Shown here one piece after another: positions 35,347-44,306 of a stretch of 64,000 nt of DNA. The position numbers and the translations under genes were made by a program. The DNA is from an uncultured Erysipelotrichaceae bacterium (GTDB lineage Bacteria; Bacillota_I; Bacilli_A; RFN20; CAG-826). How positions within the stretch are numbered: position 1 is the first letter of the stretch; each line of letters begins with the position of its first letter. The stretch is taken from positions 151,758 to 215,757 of the forward strand of contig CADCGC010000001.1 of the NCBI GenBank assembly GCA_902800905.1, in the 5' to 3' direction. Below the pieces are notes generated by a model. It was not told the DNA's origin, searched no databases, and saw nothing but the letters and a program-made list of their open reading frames with translations.

Positions 35347-35943
35347 TTAAACATCAGTTTTACACAAAATATATTTAATTTTCTTTCGTGTTTTCTCTAT
35401 TCTCCCCCATACTGTGTAGTATTTAATGTTATATAACTTCGCTATATCACTATAAGAAAGCAAGTCAAAATAACACAGGCGAAACATATCCGCATCCATT
35501 TGTTTGATTCCATATTTGTCATGATTAGACAATATGTTTACAATCATTTCGATTTGTAGTTCGTTAGTGATTGAATTTACAACATCATCTCCACTTGAAA
35601 CAACGCACTCAAACGGATCAAAATCAGACTCGCCTCGCCCAATAAAAATCTCATCAGTTGCAAAGCCAACAGATAATTCTTTTATTAAATCTACCATTTC
35701 TTGTCTAGCGATGATTTGCCAATAACTAAAAAATCCGCCTTTGAAAGAGTAACTTTCTAGAGCGGATAATAAAGCCTGCAATCCAACCTGAACCAAATCA
35801 GAGAATGTCGCTAATGATTTGTGTTTATTCTCATTCAAGAAAGCAGCAGCCTCTTTTCTAGAATAACGTTCAAATCTTTTAATTAATTCGTCGGTAGCCT
35901 CAATATTATTTTGCCTATGAAGCACTACCAAATCTTCATGCAA
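35347..35943 (-). CDS. Sigma-70-family RNA polymerase sigma factor, SigH-like
   Basis: This 198-residue protein has a region-2-like part (FSDLVQVGLQALLSALESY, then FFSYWQIIARQEMVDLI) and a region-4 helix-turn-helix (CYFDLLSYSDIAKLYNI then KYYTVWGRIEKTRKKI). It is divergent. Its position next to rlmB and cysS matches sigH in Bacillus (cysS-mrnC-rlmB-rae1-sigH), so it may be the SigH equivalent that controls competence or stress genes. The family is sure, the orthology is inferred from position. Confidence 0.75.
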   Translation of the reverse strand: MHEDLVVLHRQNNIEATDELIKRFERYSRKEAAAFLNENKHKSLATFSDLVQVGLQALLSALESYSFKGGFFSYWQIIARQEMVDLIKELSVGFATDEIFIGRGESDFDPFECVVSSGDDVVNSITNELQIEMIVNILSNHDKYGIKQMDADMFRLCYFDLLSYSDIAKLYNIKYYTVWGRIEKTRKKIKYILCKTDV

Positions 35944-35964
35944 TAGTTTTTTTAAGTTTTCGAT

Positions 35965-36000
35965 AAATAAAAATCTCCAAAAAAAATAATTGGAGGATTT
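35965..36000 (-). terminator. Terminator after rlmB
   Basis: AAATCCTCCAA and TTGGAGATTT pair on the minus strand and are followed by TTATTTATC. It lies 25 bases after the rlmB stop and just before the sigma factor gene, so the sigma gene likely has its own promoter. Confidence 0.65.
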
Positions 36001-36025
36001 CTGTTATTAACGTTGGAACAGTTGA

Positions 36026-36757
36026 TTAACTTCTAATTCTAGAGAGCAATATTCCTGCAGCGACAGATGCGTTAAGTGAATTGACATGTCCATATTGAGG
36101 AATCTTAACAACATAATCAGAATTTTTAATTACTAATGATGAAACTCCTTTTCCTTCACTTCCAATTACTAAGGCGACCGGAAAGTCGTAAGTAATCTTT
36201 GAATAATCGATTGTTGCACTTCCATCCGTGGAAACAACCCAGAATCCATTATCCTTTAATCTTTGGAGTGTCTGATTAACGCTACCGATTTGAGCAACTG
36301 GAACATAATTTATCGCACCTGCACTCGACTTTGTGACAGTCGCATTAAGAGGTACTTGATTATGCTTTGGAATTAGTACACCCGTGACATTAAAAACATC
36401 ACAGCTTCTTAGAATTGCGCCTAAATTATGTGTGTCTTCAATCCCATCAAGAATGACAATAATAGGAAGTTCAACCTTTCTACTTCTTCTTAAGATTTCA
36501 TCAAGATCAGAATACTCATATTGCTTCACTTCAGCAGCGATTCCTTGATGGACTCCGCCATGTGCTTTTGAGTCTAATTCTCCTTGAGTAACCACTTTAA
36601 TAAATGGTTTTTTCTCTTCGAAAAGTAGGTTTATCTCCTTATCTGAAAAACCACTTGTAATAAATACCTTTAAAACGCGATTTGCCCTCAAAGCTTCTTT
36701 AACAGGATTCCTCCCATAAATGAGGTTTTGAGTCGAGGCATTATTACCGTTTTTCAT
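36026..36757 (-). CDS. rlmB: 23S rRNA (guanosine2251-2'-O)-methyltransferase
   Basis: This 243-residue SPOUT (TrmH-family) enzyme has an N-terminal substrate-binding domain starting IYGRNPVKEALRAN and a knotted methyltransferase with DGIEDTHNLGAILRSCDVF, VIGSEGKGVSSLVIKN and SLNASVAAGILLSRI. It abuts cysS (stop and start 1 base apart), as in Bacillus. Confidence 0.95.
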   Translation of the reverse strand: MKNGNNASTQNLIYGRNPVKEALRANRVLKVFITSGFSDKEINLLFEEKKPFIKVVTQGELDSKAHGGVHQGIAAEVKQYEYSDLDEILRRSRKVELPIIVILDGIEDTHNLGAILRSCDVFNVTGVLIPKHNQVPLNATVTKSSAGAINYVPVAQIGSVNQTLQRLKDNGFWVVSTDGSATIDYSKITYDFPVALVIGSEGKGVSSLVIKNSDYVVKIPQYGHVNSLNASVAAGILLSRIRS

Positions 36758-38095
36758 TTACATAATCCCTCTTTCGATTAAGATTTGGCGAATCTCGTCC
36801 GACTTGGCAAAATCTTTGTTTTCCTTAGAAATAAGGTAATTTTGATAGAGATTTTTGTCATTTGCAGACATTTTCACATAAGGAATGTCGAGGCCTAAAA
36901 CACCAAACATATCGTTAAGTGTCTTAAATAGATTGTTGAGTTTCTCTAGGTCGGATTCTCTATTTCTAAGCTCTTGGTTAGCGAGCTTCATAATGTTATA
37001 TATTTCAGTAAGTGCATTAGCGGTATTAAGGTCATCTGCTAAGGCGAGCAAGAACGGTTCTATGTAGGTTGCTTGTCCTTTATCTAAATCAACATCATTT
37101 GCTTGTAGTTTCAAAGCAAGTTGTTTGACTACCATCTTCATTTTATTTACTTCTTGGATAGAGGCTGTAACAGTCTCATCAGTGAAGTTAACTGGTTGAC
37201 GATAGTGAGCGCTCAGTATAACTAAACGAGTTACTGCTCCACCAAATTTTTCAATCATATCTTTCGCATAAACAACATTGCCTAAGCTCTTAGACATTTT
37301 TTCATTGCCAAAATTAATGAAGGCATTATGCATCCAATATTTAGCAATCTTATTTCCGTGTGTTGCTTCGCTTTGAGCAATTTCGTTTTCATGATGTGGG
37401 AACTTAAGATCATATCCACCACCATGAATATCGATATAGTGACTTGGGAAGATTGTATCAATCATGACACAGCATTCGGTGTGCCAGCCAGGTCTACCGT
37501 TTCCCCATGGTGAAGGCCAGTTAATTCCTTCATTAGTTTTTTTCCATAAAGCAAAATCTAATGGAGATTCTTTTTGTGAATTCTCCTCGATTCTAGCGCC
37601 AACAATTAAATCATCAATATTAATTCCACTTAAGCTACCATAGTCTTTGATTTTGTTAACTCTAAAATAAACATCTCCATCAGCGACGTATGCTGCTCCG
37701 ATTTTTACTAAGTTATCGACGTAATCAATAATCTTATTAATATATTCAGTAACTTTAGGAGTGATTGAAGGAATATTACTTCCAATCGCTTGAGTGGCCT
37801 TTTTAAATTCGCCAATATAGAATTCGGTTAATTCTTTTTCGGTCTTATTTTCTTTTTTGGCTTCTTTAATGATTTTATCATCGACATCAGTGAAATTACT
37901 GACATAGGTGACTTTGTATCCAACATAAGTTAAAAACTTTCTTAAAACATCAAAAACCACGACTGGTCTCATGTTTCCAATATGTGGATAGTTATAAACA
38001 GTTGGACCACAGACATACATTGAAACTTCCCCTTCTTTTAGAGGAATGAATGGTTCAACTTTGTTTGTTAATGAGTTATATACTTTAATTTCCAT
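36758..38095 (-). CDS. cysS: Cysteinyl-tRNA synthetase
   Basis: This 445-residue class I synthetase has the HIGH-type PTVYNYPHIGNMR, the zinc ligands including WHTECCVMID and HHENEIAQSEA, and the KMSKS loop NEKMSKSLGNVV. It charges tRNA-Cys in the cytoplasm. The 5' leader is only about 70 bases, too short for a T-box, so it is controlled otherwise, perhaps by the palindromes at its promoter. Confidence 0.97.
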   Translation of the reverse strand: MEIKVYNSLTNKVEPFIPLKEGEVSMYVCGPTVYNYPHIGNMRPVVVFDVLRKFLTYVGYKVTYVSNFTDVDDKIIKEAKKENKTEKELTEFYIGEFKKATQAIGSNIPSITPKVTEYINKIIDYVDNLVKIGAAYVADGDVYFRVNKIKDYGSLSGINIDDLIVGARIEENSQKESPLDFALWKKTNEGINWPSPWGNGRPGWHTECCVMIDTIFPSHYIDIHGGGYDLKFPHHENEIAQSEATHGNKIAKYWMHNAFINFGNEKMSKSLGNVVYAKDMIEKFGGAVTRLVILSAHYRQPVNFTDETVTASIQEVNKMKMVVKQLALKLQANDVDLDKGQATYIEPFLLALADDLNTANALTEIYNIMKLANQELRNRESDLEKLNNLFKTLNDMFGVLGLDIPYVKMSANDKNLYQNYLISKENKDFAKSDEIRQILIERGIM

Positions 38096-38172
38096 AATTC
38101 TTATTCAAGTGCATTATATCATGCACAACATATTATTATCTAAATAATATTATCTAATTTCAATTGGTAATA

Positions 38173-38211
38173 ATTATAGTCAACATTTTTGTTGACAACA
38201 TTTTTGTTGTC
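38173..38211 (-). promoter_or_regulatory. cysS promoter with two overlapping palindromes
   Basis: Leftward TATAAT (38178-38173) is the -10. Two adjoining inverted repeats lie over the -35 region: GTCAAC-attttt-GTTGAC (38179-38196) and ACAAC-attttt-GTTGT (38196-38211). The two share the core CAACATTTTTGTTG and are about 16 bases apart, so they look like a double operator. Confidence 0.6.
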
Positions 38212-38228
38212 TATCATTTTTTTATTTA

Positions 38229-38262
38229 CAAAAAAGCTGTTAAGCTTTTTACCTAACAGCAA
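38229..38262 (-). terminator. Terminator of hydCBA
   Basis: On the minus strand GCTGTTAGG and CTTAACAGC form a stem followed by TTTTTTG, about 20 bases after the hydA stop. Confidence 0.8.
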
Positions 38263-38280
38263 TTTTGTTTTGTTAAGAAT

Positions 38281-40059
38281 TTATTTTCCAGATGGATATT
38301 TTTCTCTATCAGCAACATAACTTGTGTGGAGTAATTCTTCAGCAAGTTCGCTGCCTGGTTTTCCAAGGAATTCCTTATAGAGTTTTTGAATGTCTTTATT
38401 GTTATGAGATTGTCTGACAGTTTGTCTAACATCTTCACTATATAAGACGCTTGCTCTCTTCGCTTTATATGTTTCTAAGATGTTGTCATCTTCGTTTGGC
38501 AAGAAGAGAGGTTTAACGAATGGTTGTCCACCACCATTGATACATCCGCCTGGGCAGCACATGATTTCAATGAAGGCATAAGGTGATTTACCAGCCTTGA
38601 CTTCATCAAGTAACTTCTTAGCGTTTCTCATACCAGAAGCGACTGCAACTTTAACGACAGTGCCGTTAATGTCTAAGGCTGCTTCTTTAACGCCTTCAAG
38701 ACCTCTGACTTGTTCAAAGTCAATCTTGTCGTGTTCTTTACCAGTTAACCAGAAGTATGCAGTTCTTAAAGCGGCTTCCATAACTCCACCAGTGACACCG
38801 AAGATGACACCAGCGCCAGTGTATTCACCGAGAAGATCTTGGTCAAATTCTTCTTCTGGAAGTCTTTGCCAATTGATGCCACTACGTTTGATGAGTTTAG
38901 CAAGTTCTCTTGTTGTTAAGACTGCATCAACATCATCAGGCATTTGTGATCTGGATCTTTCATATTTCTTAGCAACACAAGGCATGATAGAAACATTGAA
39001 GATATCCTTTGGATCAATGTCGTGTGTCTTAGCAAAATACGTCTTAATAATTGCACCCATCATCATGTGAGGTGATTTACATGTAGAAACATGTGGAATC
39101 ACTTCTGGATAATAGTATTCAAGATAATTAATCCATCCTGGTGAACAGGAGGTAATTTGTGGAAGAACTCCCTTATTTTTGATTCTTTCAAGTAATTCGT
39201 TAGCTTCTTCCATGATGGTTAAGTCAGCACCAAAGTTGGTGTCAAAGACACGGTAGAATCCGAGTCTATGTAAGGCTGCAACCATCTTGCCTGTGCCTGG
39301 AGTACCAATCTTTTCACCAAATTCTTCAGCGATAGCGGCTCTAACAGCAGGAGCGGTTTGAACGATAACTTTTTTGCCTGCTCTTAAGGCTGCATCGACT
39401 TTGTCGATTTCAGAGTGCTCCATTAAGGCACCGGTTGGACAAACGTTAACACATTGTCCACATTGTAAACATGGAGAAGTAGCGAAGCTTCTATTTCCAA
39501 CAGGAGCGACGATTGTGTTAAAACCACGATTTTCAAATCCTAAGATGGAAATACCTTGGGCTTCTTTACATCTTTCGATACATCTTCCACAAAGGATACA
39601 TTTAGATGTATCTCTAATTAAACCTGGGGCTAAGGTGTCAATGGTAGCAGGTGTTTGTTCACCTGAATACATGCCATCTCTAGCACCAACAAGTTTAGAA
39701 ACTTCTAATAATTCACAGTGACCGTTTTTCTCACATTCTAAGCAGTTCTTATGGTGGTTAGAAAGAATGAGTTCAACACTAGCTCTTCTAGCAGCGACTG
39801 CTTTTGGAGAGGAAATAGAGATTTCCATTCCTTCGGCAATTGGATAGACACAAGAAGCAACTAAGCCTCTCGCGCCTTTAACTTCAACAAGACAAACTCT
39901 ACAGCTTGCTCTTGAACATTGGCCATTATTGAAGGCACATAATGATGGAATATTGAAACCACATTTTTTAGCAGCTTCTAAGATAGTTAATCCACTTTCA
40001 ACTTGATAAGCTTGGCCATCAATTTTGATATTTACTAATCCCATGATAACTTCCTCCAT
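38281..40059 (-). CDS. hydA: [FeFe] hydrogenase catalytic subunit HydA
   Basis: This 592-residue subunit has an N-terminal [2Fe-2S] ferredoxin domain (CAFNNGQCSRASCRVC, about 41-56), a His-Cys cluster segment (HHKNCLECEKNGHC), two [4Fe-4S] motifs (CILCGRCIERC and CLQCGQCVNVC) and the three H-cluster motifs TSCSPGW, MPCVAKKYE and CCPGGCINGGGQP. It reduces protons to H2. It is the last gene of hydCBA and abuts hydB. With HydB and HydC it forms the trimeric enzyme that takes electrons from NADH and ferredoxin together. Confidence 0.96.
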   Translation of the reverse strand: MEEVIMGLVNIKIDGQAYQVESGLTILEAAKKCGFNIPSLCAFNNGQCSRASCRVCLVEVKGARGLVASCVYPIAEGMEISISSPKAVAARRASVELILSNHHKNCLECEKNGHCELLEVSKLVGARDGMYSGEQTPATIDTLAPGLIRDTSKCILCGRCIERCKEAQGISILGFENRGFNTIVAPVGNRSFATSPCLQCGQCVNVCPTGALMEHSEIDKVDAALRAGKKVIVQTAPAVRAAIAEEFGEKIGTPGTGKMVAALHRLGFYRVFDTNFGADLTIMEEANELLERIKNKGVLPQITSCSPGWINYLEYYYPEVIPHVSTCKSPHMMMGAIIKTYFAKTHDIDPKDIFNVSIMPCVAKKYERSRSQMPDDVDAVLTTRELAKLIKRSGINWQRLPEEEFDQDLLGEYTGAGVIFGVTGGVMEAALRTAYFWLTGKEHDKIDFEQVRGLEGVKEAALDINGTVVKVAVASGMRNAKKLLDEVKAGKSPYAFIEIMCCPGGCINGGGQPFVKPLFLPNEDDNILETYKAKRASVLYSEDVRQTVRQSHNNKDIQKLYKEFLGKPGSELAEELLHTSYVADREKYPSGK

Positions 40060-41963
40060 TAATCCTTAATAATTGCACCGAAGCGGCAGTTAGCTTGGCA
40101 GAGTCCGCATTTAACACATTTTTCAGCGTCAATGAAGTGCACTCTAAGTGGCAATGTTTCTGGTTTACCAACTGGCACTTTGTCAGTCTTACTAATCGCG
40201 CTAGCAGGACAGTTACGTGCACACATACCACAACCAACACACTTATCTTCGAGAATCTTGTATTGCATTAAGCTCTTGCAGACATGAGCAGGACATTTCT
40301 TATCAACGATATGAGCAACATATTCATCGTAGAACGCTGCCATAGTTGAAAGAATTGGGTTAGGAGCGGTTTGTCCTAAACCACATAGTGAGTTACTCTT
40401 AATGACTTCAGCGAGTTCCTTGAGTTCATCAAGGTCTTTCATAGTGCCTTTGCCATCTGTAATCTTAGTTAATAATTCTAAGCATCTCTTAGTGCCGATA
40501 CGGCATGGAGAACACTTACCACACGATTCATCGCAAATAAATGTCATATAGAATTTAGCGACGTCAACCATACAGTTGTCTTCATCCATAACAATCGCTC
40601 CACCGGAACCCATCATTGAGCCAGCAGCGATTAAGTTATCGTAATCGATTGGAGTGTCTAAGTCTTTTTCAGTTAAACATCCTCCGGATGGTCCACCAGT
40701 TTGAATGGCTTTGAACTTCTTACCGTTTGGAATTCCTCCACCGATATCAAAGATTAATTGTCTTAATGTAATTCCCATTGGAACTTCAACAAGTCCAACG
40801 TTATTGACTTTGCCACCTAAAGCAAAGACTTTTGTACCTTTACTCTTTTCAGTTCCAATAGCAGCATATTTATCTGCTCCATTAAGGAGGATATAAGGAA
40901 CGTTAGCGAGTGTTTCAACGTTATTAATAACGGATGGTTTGTCCCATAAACCTTTAATTGCTGGGAATGGAGGACGAGGTCTAGGCATACCTCTCTTACC
41001 TTCAATGGAGTTAAGAAGAGCAGTTTCTTCACCACAAACGAATGCACCAGCACCTAAACGGATATGACATCTAAATGAGAAGTTAGTTCCTAAGATGTTA
41101 TCACCTAAAAGGCCTATTTCTTCACATTGTTTAATGGCGTTACGTAATCTATTCACAGCGATTGGGTATTCCGCTCTGATATAGAAGTAACCATTTTTGG
41201 CTCCGATAGCGTAGCCTTCAATCATCATACCTTCGATAACGTTAATTGGGTTACCTTCGATGATTGAACGATCCATGAACGCGCCTGGATCACCTTCGTC
41301 ACCATTACAGACGACATATTTTTCATCACTTTGGACATCATGAGCAAATTGCCATTTTCTTCCAGTTGGGAAGCCAGCACCACCTCTACCTCTTAAGCCG
41401 CTCTTAAGGACTTCATCAATAACTTGTTGTGGGTCCATATGGAGGGCTCTATTAAGAGCCAAGAATGCACCTTGTCCAATTGCTTCATTGATATCTTCTG
41501 GGTTAATTTCAGCATTACCCTTTAAAGCGATATCTCTCTTTTGTAATTTGTAGAAATTAATTTCATGTTGTCTAGCCACTCTTTGTTTTGTTTGTGGGTC
41601 GATAAAGAGTAATCTTTCAACAACTTCGCCACCAATGATATCTTTTTCGATAATTTCATCAGCGTCTTCAACCTTTACTTTAGTGTAAAGTGTTTCTTCT
41701 GGGAAAACCTTGACGAATGGTCCTTGTGAACAGAAACCGAAACATCCAACGATGTTTGCAGTAACTTTGTCTTCGAGGCCTTTTTCTTTAATAAGTTTTT
41801 GTAATCTTGCTAAGAGTTGATCACTGCTAGAAGATAAACAACCTGTACCACCACATACAACGATAGCTTTTTTGCCTGGTTCGCAGTGGAATTTCTTATC
41901 TAAGCAACTACCAAAGTCTTCATGAGCTTTAATAAGTTCTTCACTAGTCTTGATTTTAATCAT
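40059..41963 (-). CDS. hydB: Hydrogenase NADH/FMN-binding subunit HydB (NuoF-like)
   Basis: This 634-residue NuoF-like protein has an N-terminal thioredoxin-like [2Fe-2S] domain (CGGTGC and CFGFCSQGP), the NADH/FMN site GRGGAGFPTGRKW, CGEETALLNSIEG, the [4Fe-4S] site SCGKCSPCRIGT and two C-terminal ferredoxin clusters (CVGCGMCARNC and CVKCGLCQANC). It oxidises NADH and is the proposed bifurcation site in HydABC. Its start follows hydC by 2 bases. Confidence 0.95.
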   Translation of the reverse strand: MIKIKTSEELIKAHEDFGSCLDKKFHCEPGKKAIVVCGGTGCLSSSSDQLLARLQKLIKEKGLEDKVTANIVGCFGFCSQGPFVKVFPEETLYTKVKVEDADEIIEKDIIGGEVVERLLFIDPQTKQRVARQHEINFYKLQKRDIALKGNAEINPEDINEAIGQGAFLALNRALHMDPQQVIDEVLKSGLRGRGGAGFPTGRKWQFAHDVQSDEKYVVCNGDEGDPGAFMDRSIIEGNPINVIEGMMIEGYAIGAKNGYFYIRAEYPIAVNRLRNAIKQCEEIGLLGDNILGTNFSFRCHIRLGAGAFVCGEETALLNSIEGKRGMPRPRPPFPAIKGLWDKPSVINNVETLANVPYILLNGADKYAAIGTEKSKGTKVFALGGKVNNVGLVEVPMGITLRQLIFDIGGGIPNGKKFKAIQTGGPSGGCLTEKDLDTPIDYDNLIAAGSMMGSGGAIVMDEDNCMVDVAKFYMTFICDESCGKCSPCRIGTKRCLELLTKITDGKGTMKDLDELKELAEVIKSNSLCGLGQTAPNPILSTMAAFYDEYVAHIVDKKCPAHVCKSLMQYKILEDKCVGCGMCARNCPASAISKTDKVPVGKPETLPLRVHFIDAEKCVKCGLCQANCRFGAIIKD

Positions 41964-41965
41964 GA

Positions 41966-42451
41966 TTAGTTAGCCTCCTTTGCTCTATATTCTTTAATAA
42001 TATTTTCAACTTGACCGACTTGGACCATTGGATAGACCTTACCGTTAATTGAGACTGCTGGAGCAATCGCACATGCACCAACACAACGTAAAGCGTCTAA
42101 TGTGAATAATCCATCTTCGCTTGTTTCGCCTGGTTTGATGTGTAAGAGTTCTTCAAATTTGTCTAACACTAATTGAGAACCTTTAACATAACAGGCAGTA
42201 CCTAAACAAACACCAACAACGTATTTGCCTTTAGGTGTGAGTGAGAAGAATGAGTAGAATGTAACAACACCATAAATTTCACTCACTGGAATTCCAGTTA
42301 AATCTGAGACCAATTCTTGGACTTCTAAAGGAATGTACCCATATTCCTTTTGGATGTCAGAAAGGATCATCATAAGAGGTGTGCCTTCGTTTTTGTAACG
42401 ATTGACAATCTCTGTGATTTGTTTGACGGCAGCATCTTGTAATCTTGCCAT
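41966..42451 (-). CDS. hydC: Hydrogenase subunit HydC (NuoE-like)
   Basis: This 161-residue thioredoxin-like ferredoxin carries one [2Fe-2S] cluster. The ligands are visible in CLGTACYVKG and CVGACAIAPA. It starts with a helical region and GYIPLEVQELVSDLTGIP, as in NuoE. It passes electrons to HydB. It is the first gene of the operon, after a strong AGGAGG-type site and a promoter carrying a 25-base palindrome. Confidence 0.95.
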   Translation of the reverse strand: MARLQDAAVKQITEIVNRYKNEGTPLMMILSDIQKEYGYIPLEVQELVSDLTGIPVSEIYGVVTFYSFFSLTPKGKYVVGVCLGTACYVKGSQLVLDKFEELLHIKPGETSEDGLFTLDALRCVGACAIAPAVSINGKVYPMVQVGQVENIIKEYRAKEAN

Positions 42452-42498
42452 AAACTTCCTCCTTAAATTTATTACCTACGTAATAATCAATCGGTATT

Positions 42499-42543
42499 AT
42501 TTTATTTTAACTAAAATATGTATTCAACTATATTTTGAATACA
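42499..42543 (-). promoter_or_regulatory. hydCBA promoter with 25-base palindrome
   Basis: Leftward TTGAAT (42527-42522) and TAAAAT (42504-42499) are 17 bases apart. The palindrome TGTATTCAA-ctatatt-TTGAATACA (42519-42543) covers the -35. A second small repeat ATTAC-ctac-GTAAT (42471-42484) lies in the leader. Hydrogenase operons are often controlled by the NADH sensor Rex, but this sequence does not match the usual TTGTGAA-type Rex box. Confidence 0.7.
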
Positions 42544-42674
42544 AGGAGAAAAGAGAAAAAGCAAAATAAACTACAATAAAAGAATTGTTTTGTCCGTTTG
42601 ATTATATTTTGAAAACAATAACATATAAGAAACCGATTATTTTATAATATTTTCTATATTAAAAATAACCACCA

Positions 42675-42975
42675 TTATTGTCTTCTTGCTCTTTTTGGCG
42701 TTTTAAGATTTAAGTCTTGAATAGTCCTTCCTATTTCATCTTCTCTCATGACTTTAGTTAATTCGGAACTGGAATTTTGCAAAGCATTTAAGACCATCAC
42801 ATAGAGGCCAATTGAAACATCAGGAGAACCTCTTTCAACTAATAAGTGTTGGCTTAGAGATATTTGCTCTTTCACATATTAAAGACATTGGAAGATTTCT
42901 TCTTAATCTAGCAAGTTTGATGTTCTCACCAAGGATTTTTAAATTTTTGGCGACATTAGGAAGGATGTACGATTT
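42675..42975 (-). pseudogene. Frameshifted XRE-family helix-turn-helix gene
   Basis: On the minus strand NVAKNLKILGENIKLARL, RRNLPMSLICERANISKPTL and IS run into a TGA at 42835-42837. The next frame then continues VERGSPDVSIGLYVMVL, NALQNSSSELTKVM and REDEIGRTIQDLNL to the stop at 42675. The join gives a continuous XRE domain, so one frameshift near 42838-42850 broke the gene. No ATG/GTG/TTG start is left in the upstream frame. Such proteins often regulate a HipA-like toxin, which is absent here. Positions 42544-42674 and 42976-43009 hold nothing else I can name. Confidence 0.7.
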
Positions 42976-43009
42976 TGTTTTACTTTATTTTTTATAAGTT
43001 AGAATCAAA

Positions 43010-43042
43010 TTAAAAGACCTCCAGTTTCACTAGAGGTCCTTA
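43010..43042 (-). terminator. Terminator of preT-preA
   Basis: On the minus strand GACCTC and GAGGTC pair around an 11-base loop followed by TTTTAATTTG, about 20 bases after the preA stop. Confidence 0.7.
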
Positions 43043-43056
43043 AATGGTTTGATTAA

Positions 43057-44304
43057 CTAAAGTCTAATATCTTTAATTTTTCTTCCAGGTTTAGCTGTCT
43101 TCTTAAAGACAATTTCACCTAAAGAGATTGCGCCGACAGGGCAGACATGTCCGCAGAGTAAGCAACCAACACATTTATCATGGTTGCAATGTGGACGACG
43201 TTTATCTTCGTCCCACTCCATCGCTTGGTGAGCGCCGTCGTAACATGAGATATAACATCTTCCACAACCGACACATTTATCTTCATCAATTTGAGGATAG
43301 ACGATGTAGTCTCTATCGAGTTCTTCAGCTGGGATAATGTTCTTGTTGGCTTTGCCAATAAGTTCATGTAAGGAATCAACTTTTTGTTCTTCCATATAAT
43401 GCATTAAGCCATTGCACATATCTTCAACGATACGGTAGCCATATTGCATGATACCTGTGGTGACTTGAATAGTTGTAGCACCAACAAGAATGAATTCTGC
43501 TGCGTCTTCCCAAGTTTCACATCCGCCGATACCAGAGATTTCTAAATTAGGAATAGCAGTTCTCATTTGTTGGATGAATCTTAAGGCAACTGGTTTAACA
43601 GCTTTTCCTGAATATCCAGAAATAGCGGATTTGCCGTTAACGATTGGCATACCAATCTTCTTTTGAAGATCGATATTACAAATTGATTTAATGGTGTTAA
43701 TTGCAGCGATACCATCCGCTCCACCTTCTAAACACGCTTTAGCGACCACGACCATATCAGTGATATTTGGTGTCATCTTCGCCATCATTGGGAGTTTAGA
43801 ACCACGTTTAACAGCTTGGCAATATCTCTTACAGAGTTCTGGGTTAGAACCAACATCACTACCCATCGCGTGTGATGTCATTTGAGGACATGAAAGGTTC
43901 ATTTCAATCATATCCGCGCCAGCTTCTGTAACTTTTCTAGCAAGGTCTTCCCATGTCTCTTCATCATTACCCATGATGGAGGCAATTAAGACTCTATCAG
44001 GATATTCTTTCTTTAAGCGAGCAAGATCTGCTAAATTCTCTTCAAGAGAATGTTCAGCGATTTGTTCCATGTTTTTGAAACCGACAAATGGTTCGGCTTC
44101 TTTGTCTAATTTGTCAAATCTTGGTGAGACTTCATTAATGACATATGATTTAGGACCGATTGTCTTAAAGACAATTCCACCCCAACCGACATCATATGCT
44201 TTTTTACACATATCATAGTCGTTACCAACTGGGGATGAGGATAAACAGAATGGGTTTGGGAATTTAACACCTAAGAAGGTGACACTTAAATCTTTCTTAA
44301 CCAT
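43057..44304 (-). CDS. preA: NAD-dependent dihydropyrimidine dehydrogenase subunit PreA
   Basis: This 415-residue flavoprotein has an N-terminal dihydroorotate-dehydrogenase-like barrel ([48 protein letters not shown]) and a C-terminal pair of [4Fe-4S] clusters ([11 protein letters not shown] and [11 protein letters not shown]). It reduces uracil or thymine, or runs the reverse reaction. It starts 2 bases after preT, its partner. Related proteins act on other substrates, so the pyrimidine role is likely but not proven. Confidence 0.92.
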   Translation of the reverse strand: MVKKDLSVTFLGVKFPNPFCLSSSPVGNDYDMCKKAYDVGWGGIVFKTIGPKSYVINEVSPRFDKLDKEAEPFVGFKNMEQIAEHSLEENLADLARLKKEYPDRVLIASIMGNDEETWEDLARKVTEAGADMIEMNLSCPQMTSHAMGSDVGSNPELCKRYCQAVKRGSKLPMMAKMTPNITDMVVVAKACLEGGADGIAAINTIKSICNIDLQKKIGMPIVNGKSAISGYSGKAVKPVALRFIQQMRTAIPNLEISGIGGCETWEDAAEFILVGATTIQVTTGIMQYGYRIVEDMCNGLMHYMEEQKVDSLHELIGKANKNIIPAEELDRDYIVYPQIDEDKCVGCGRCYISCYDGAHQAMEWDEDKRRPHCNHDKCVGCLLCGHVCPVGAISLGEIVFKKTAKPGRKIKDIRL

Positions 44305-44306
44305 GA

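Noticed and set aside
38096..38178. T-box riboswitch before cysS
   Set aside because: Only about 70 bases separate the promoter from the start, too short for a T-box.
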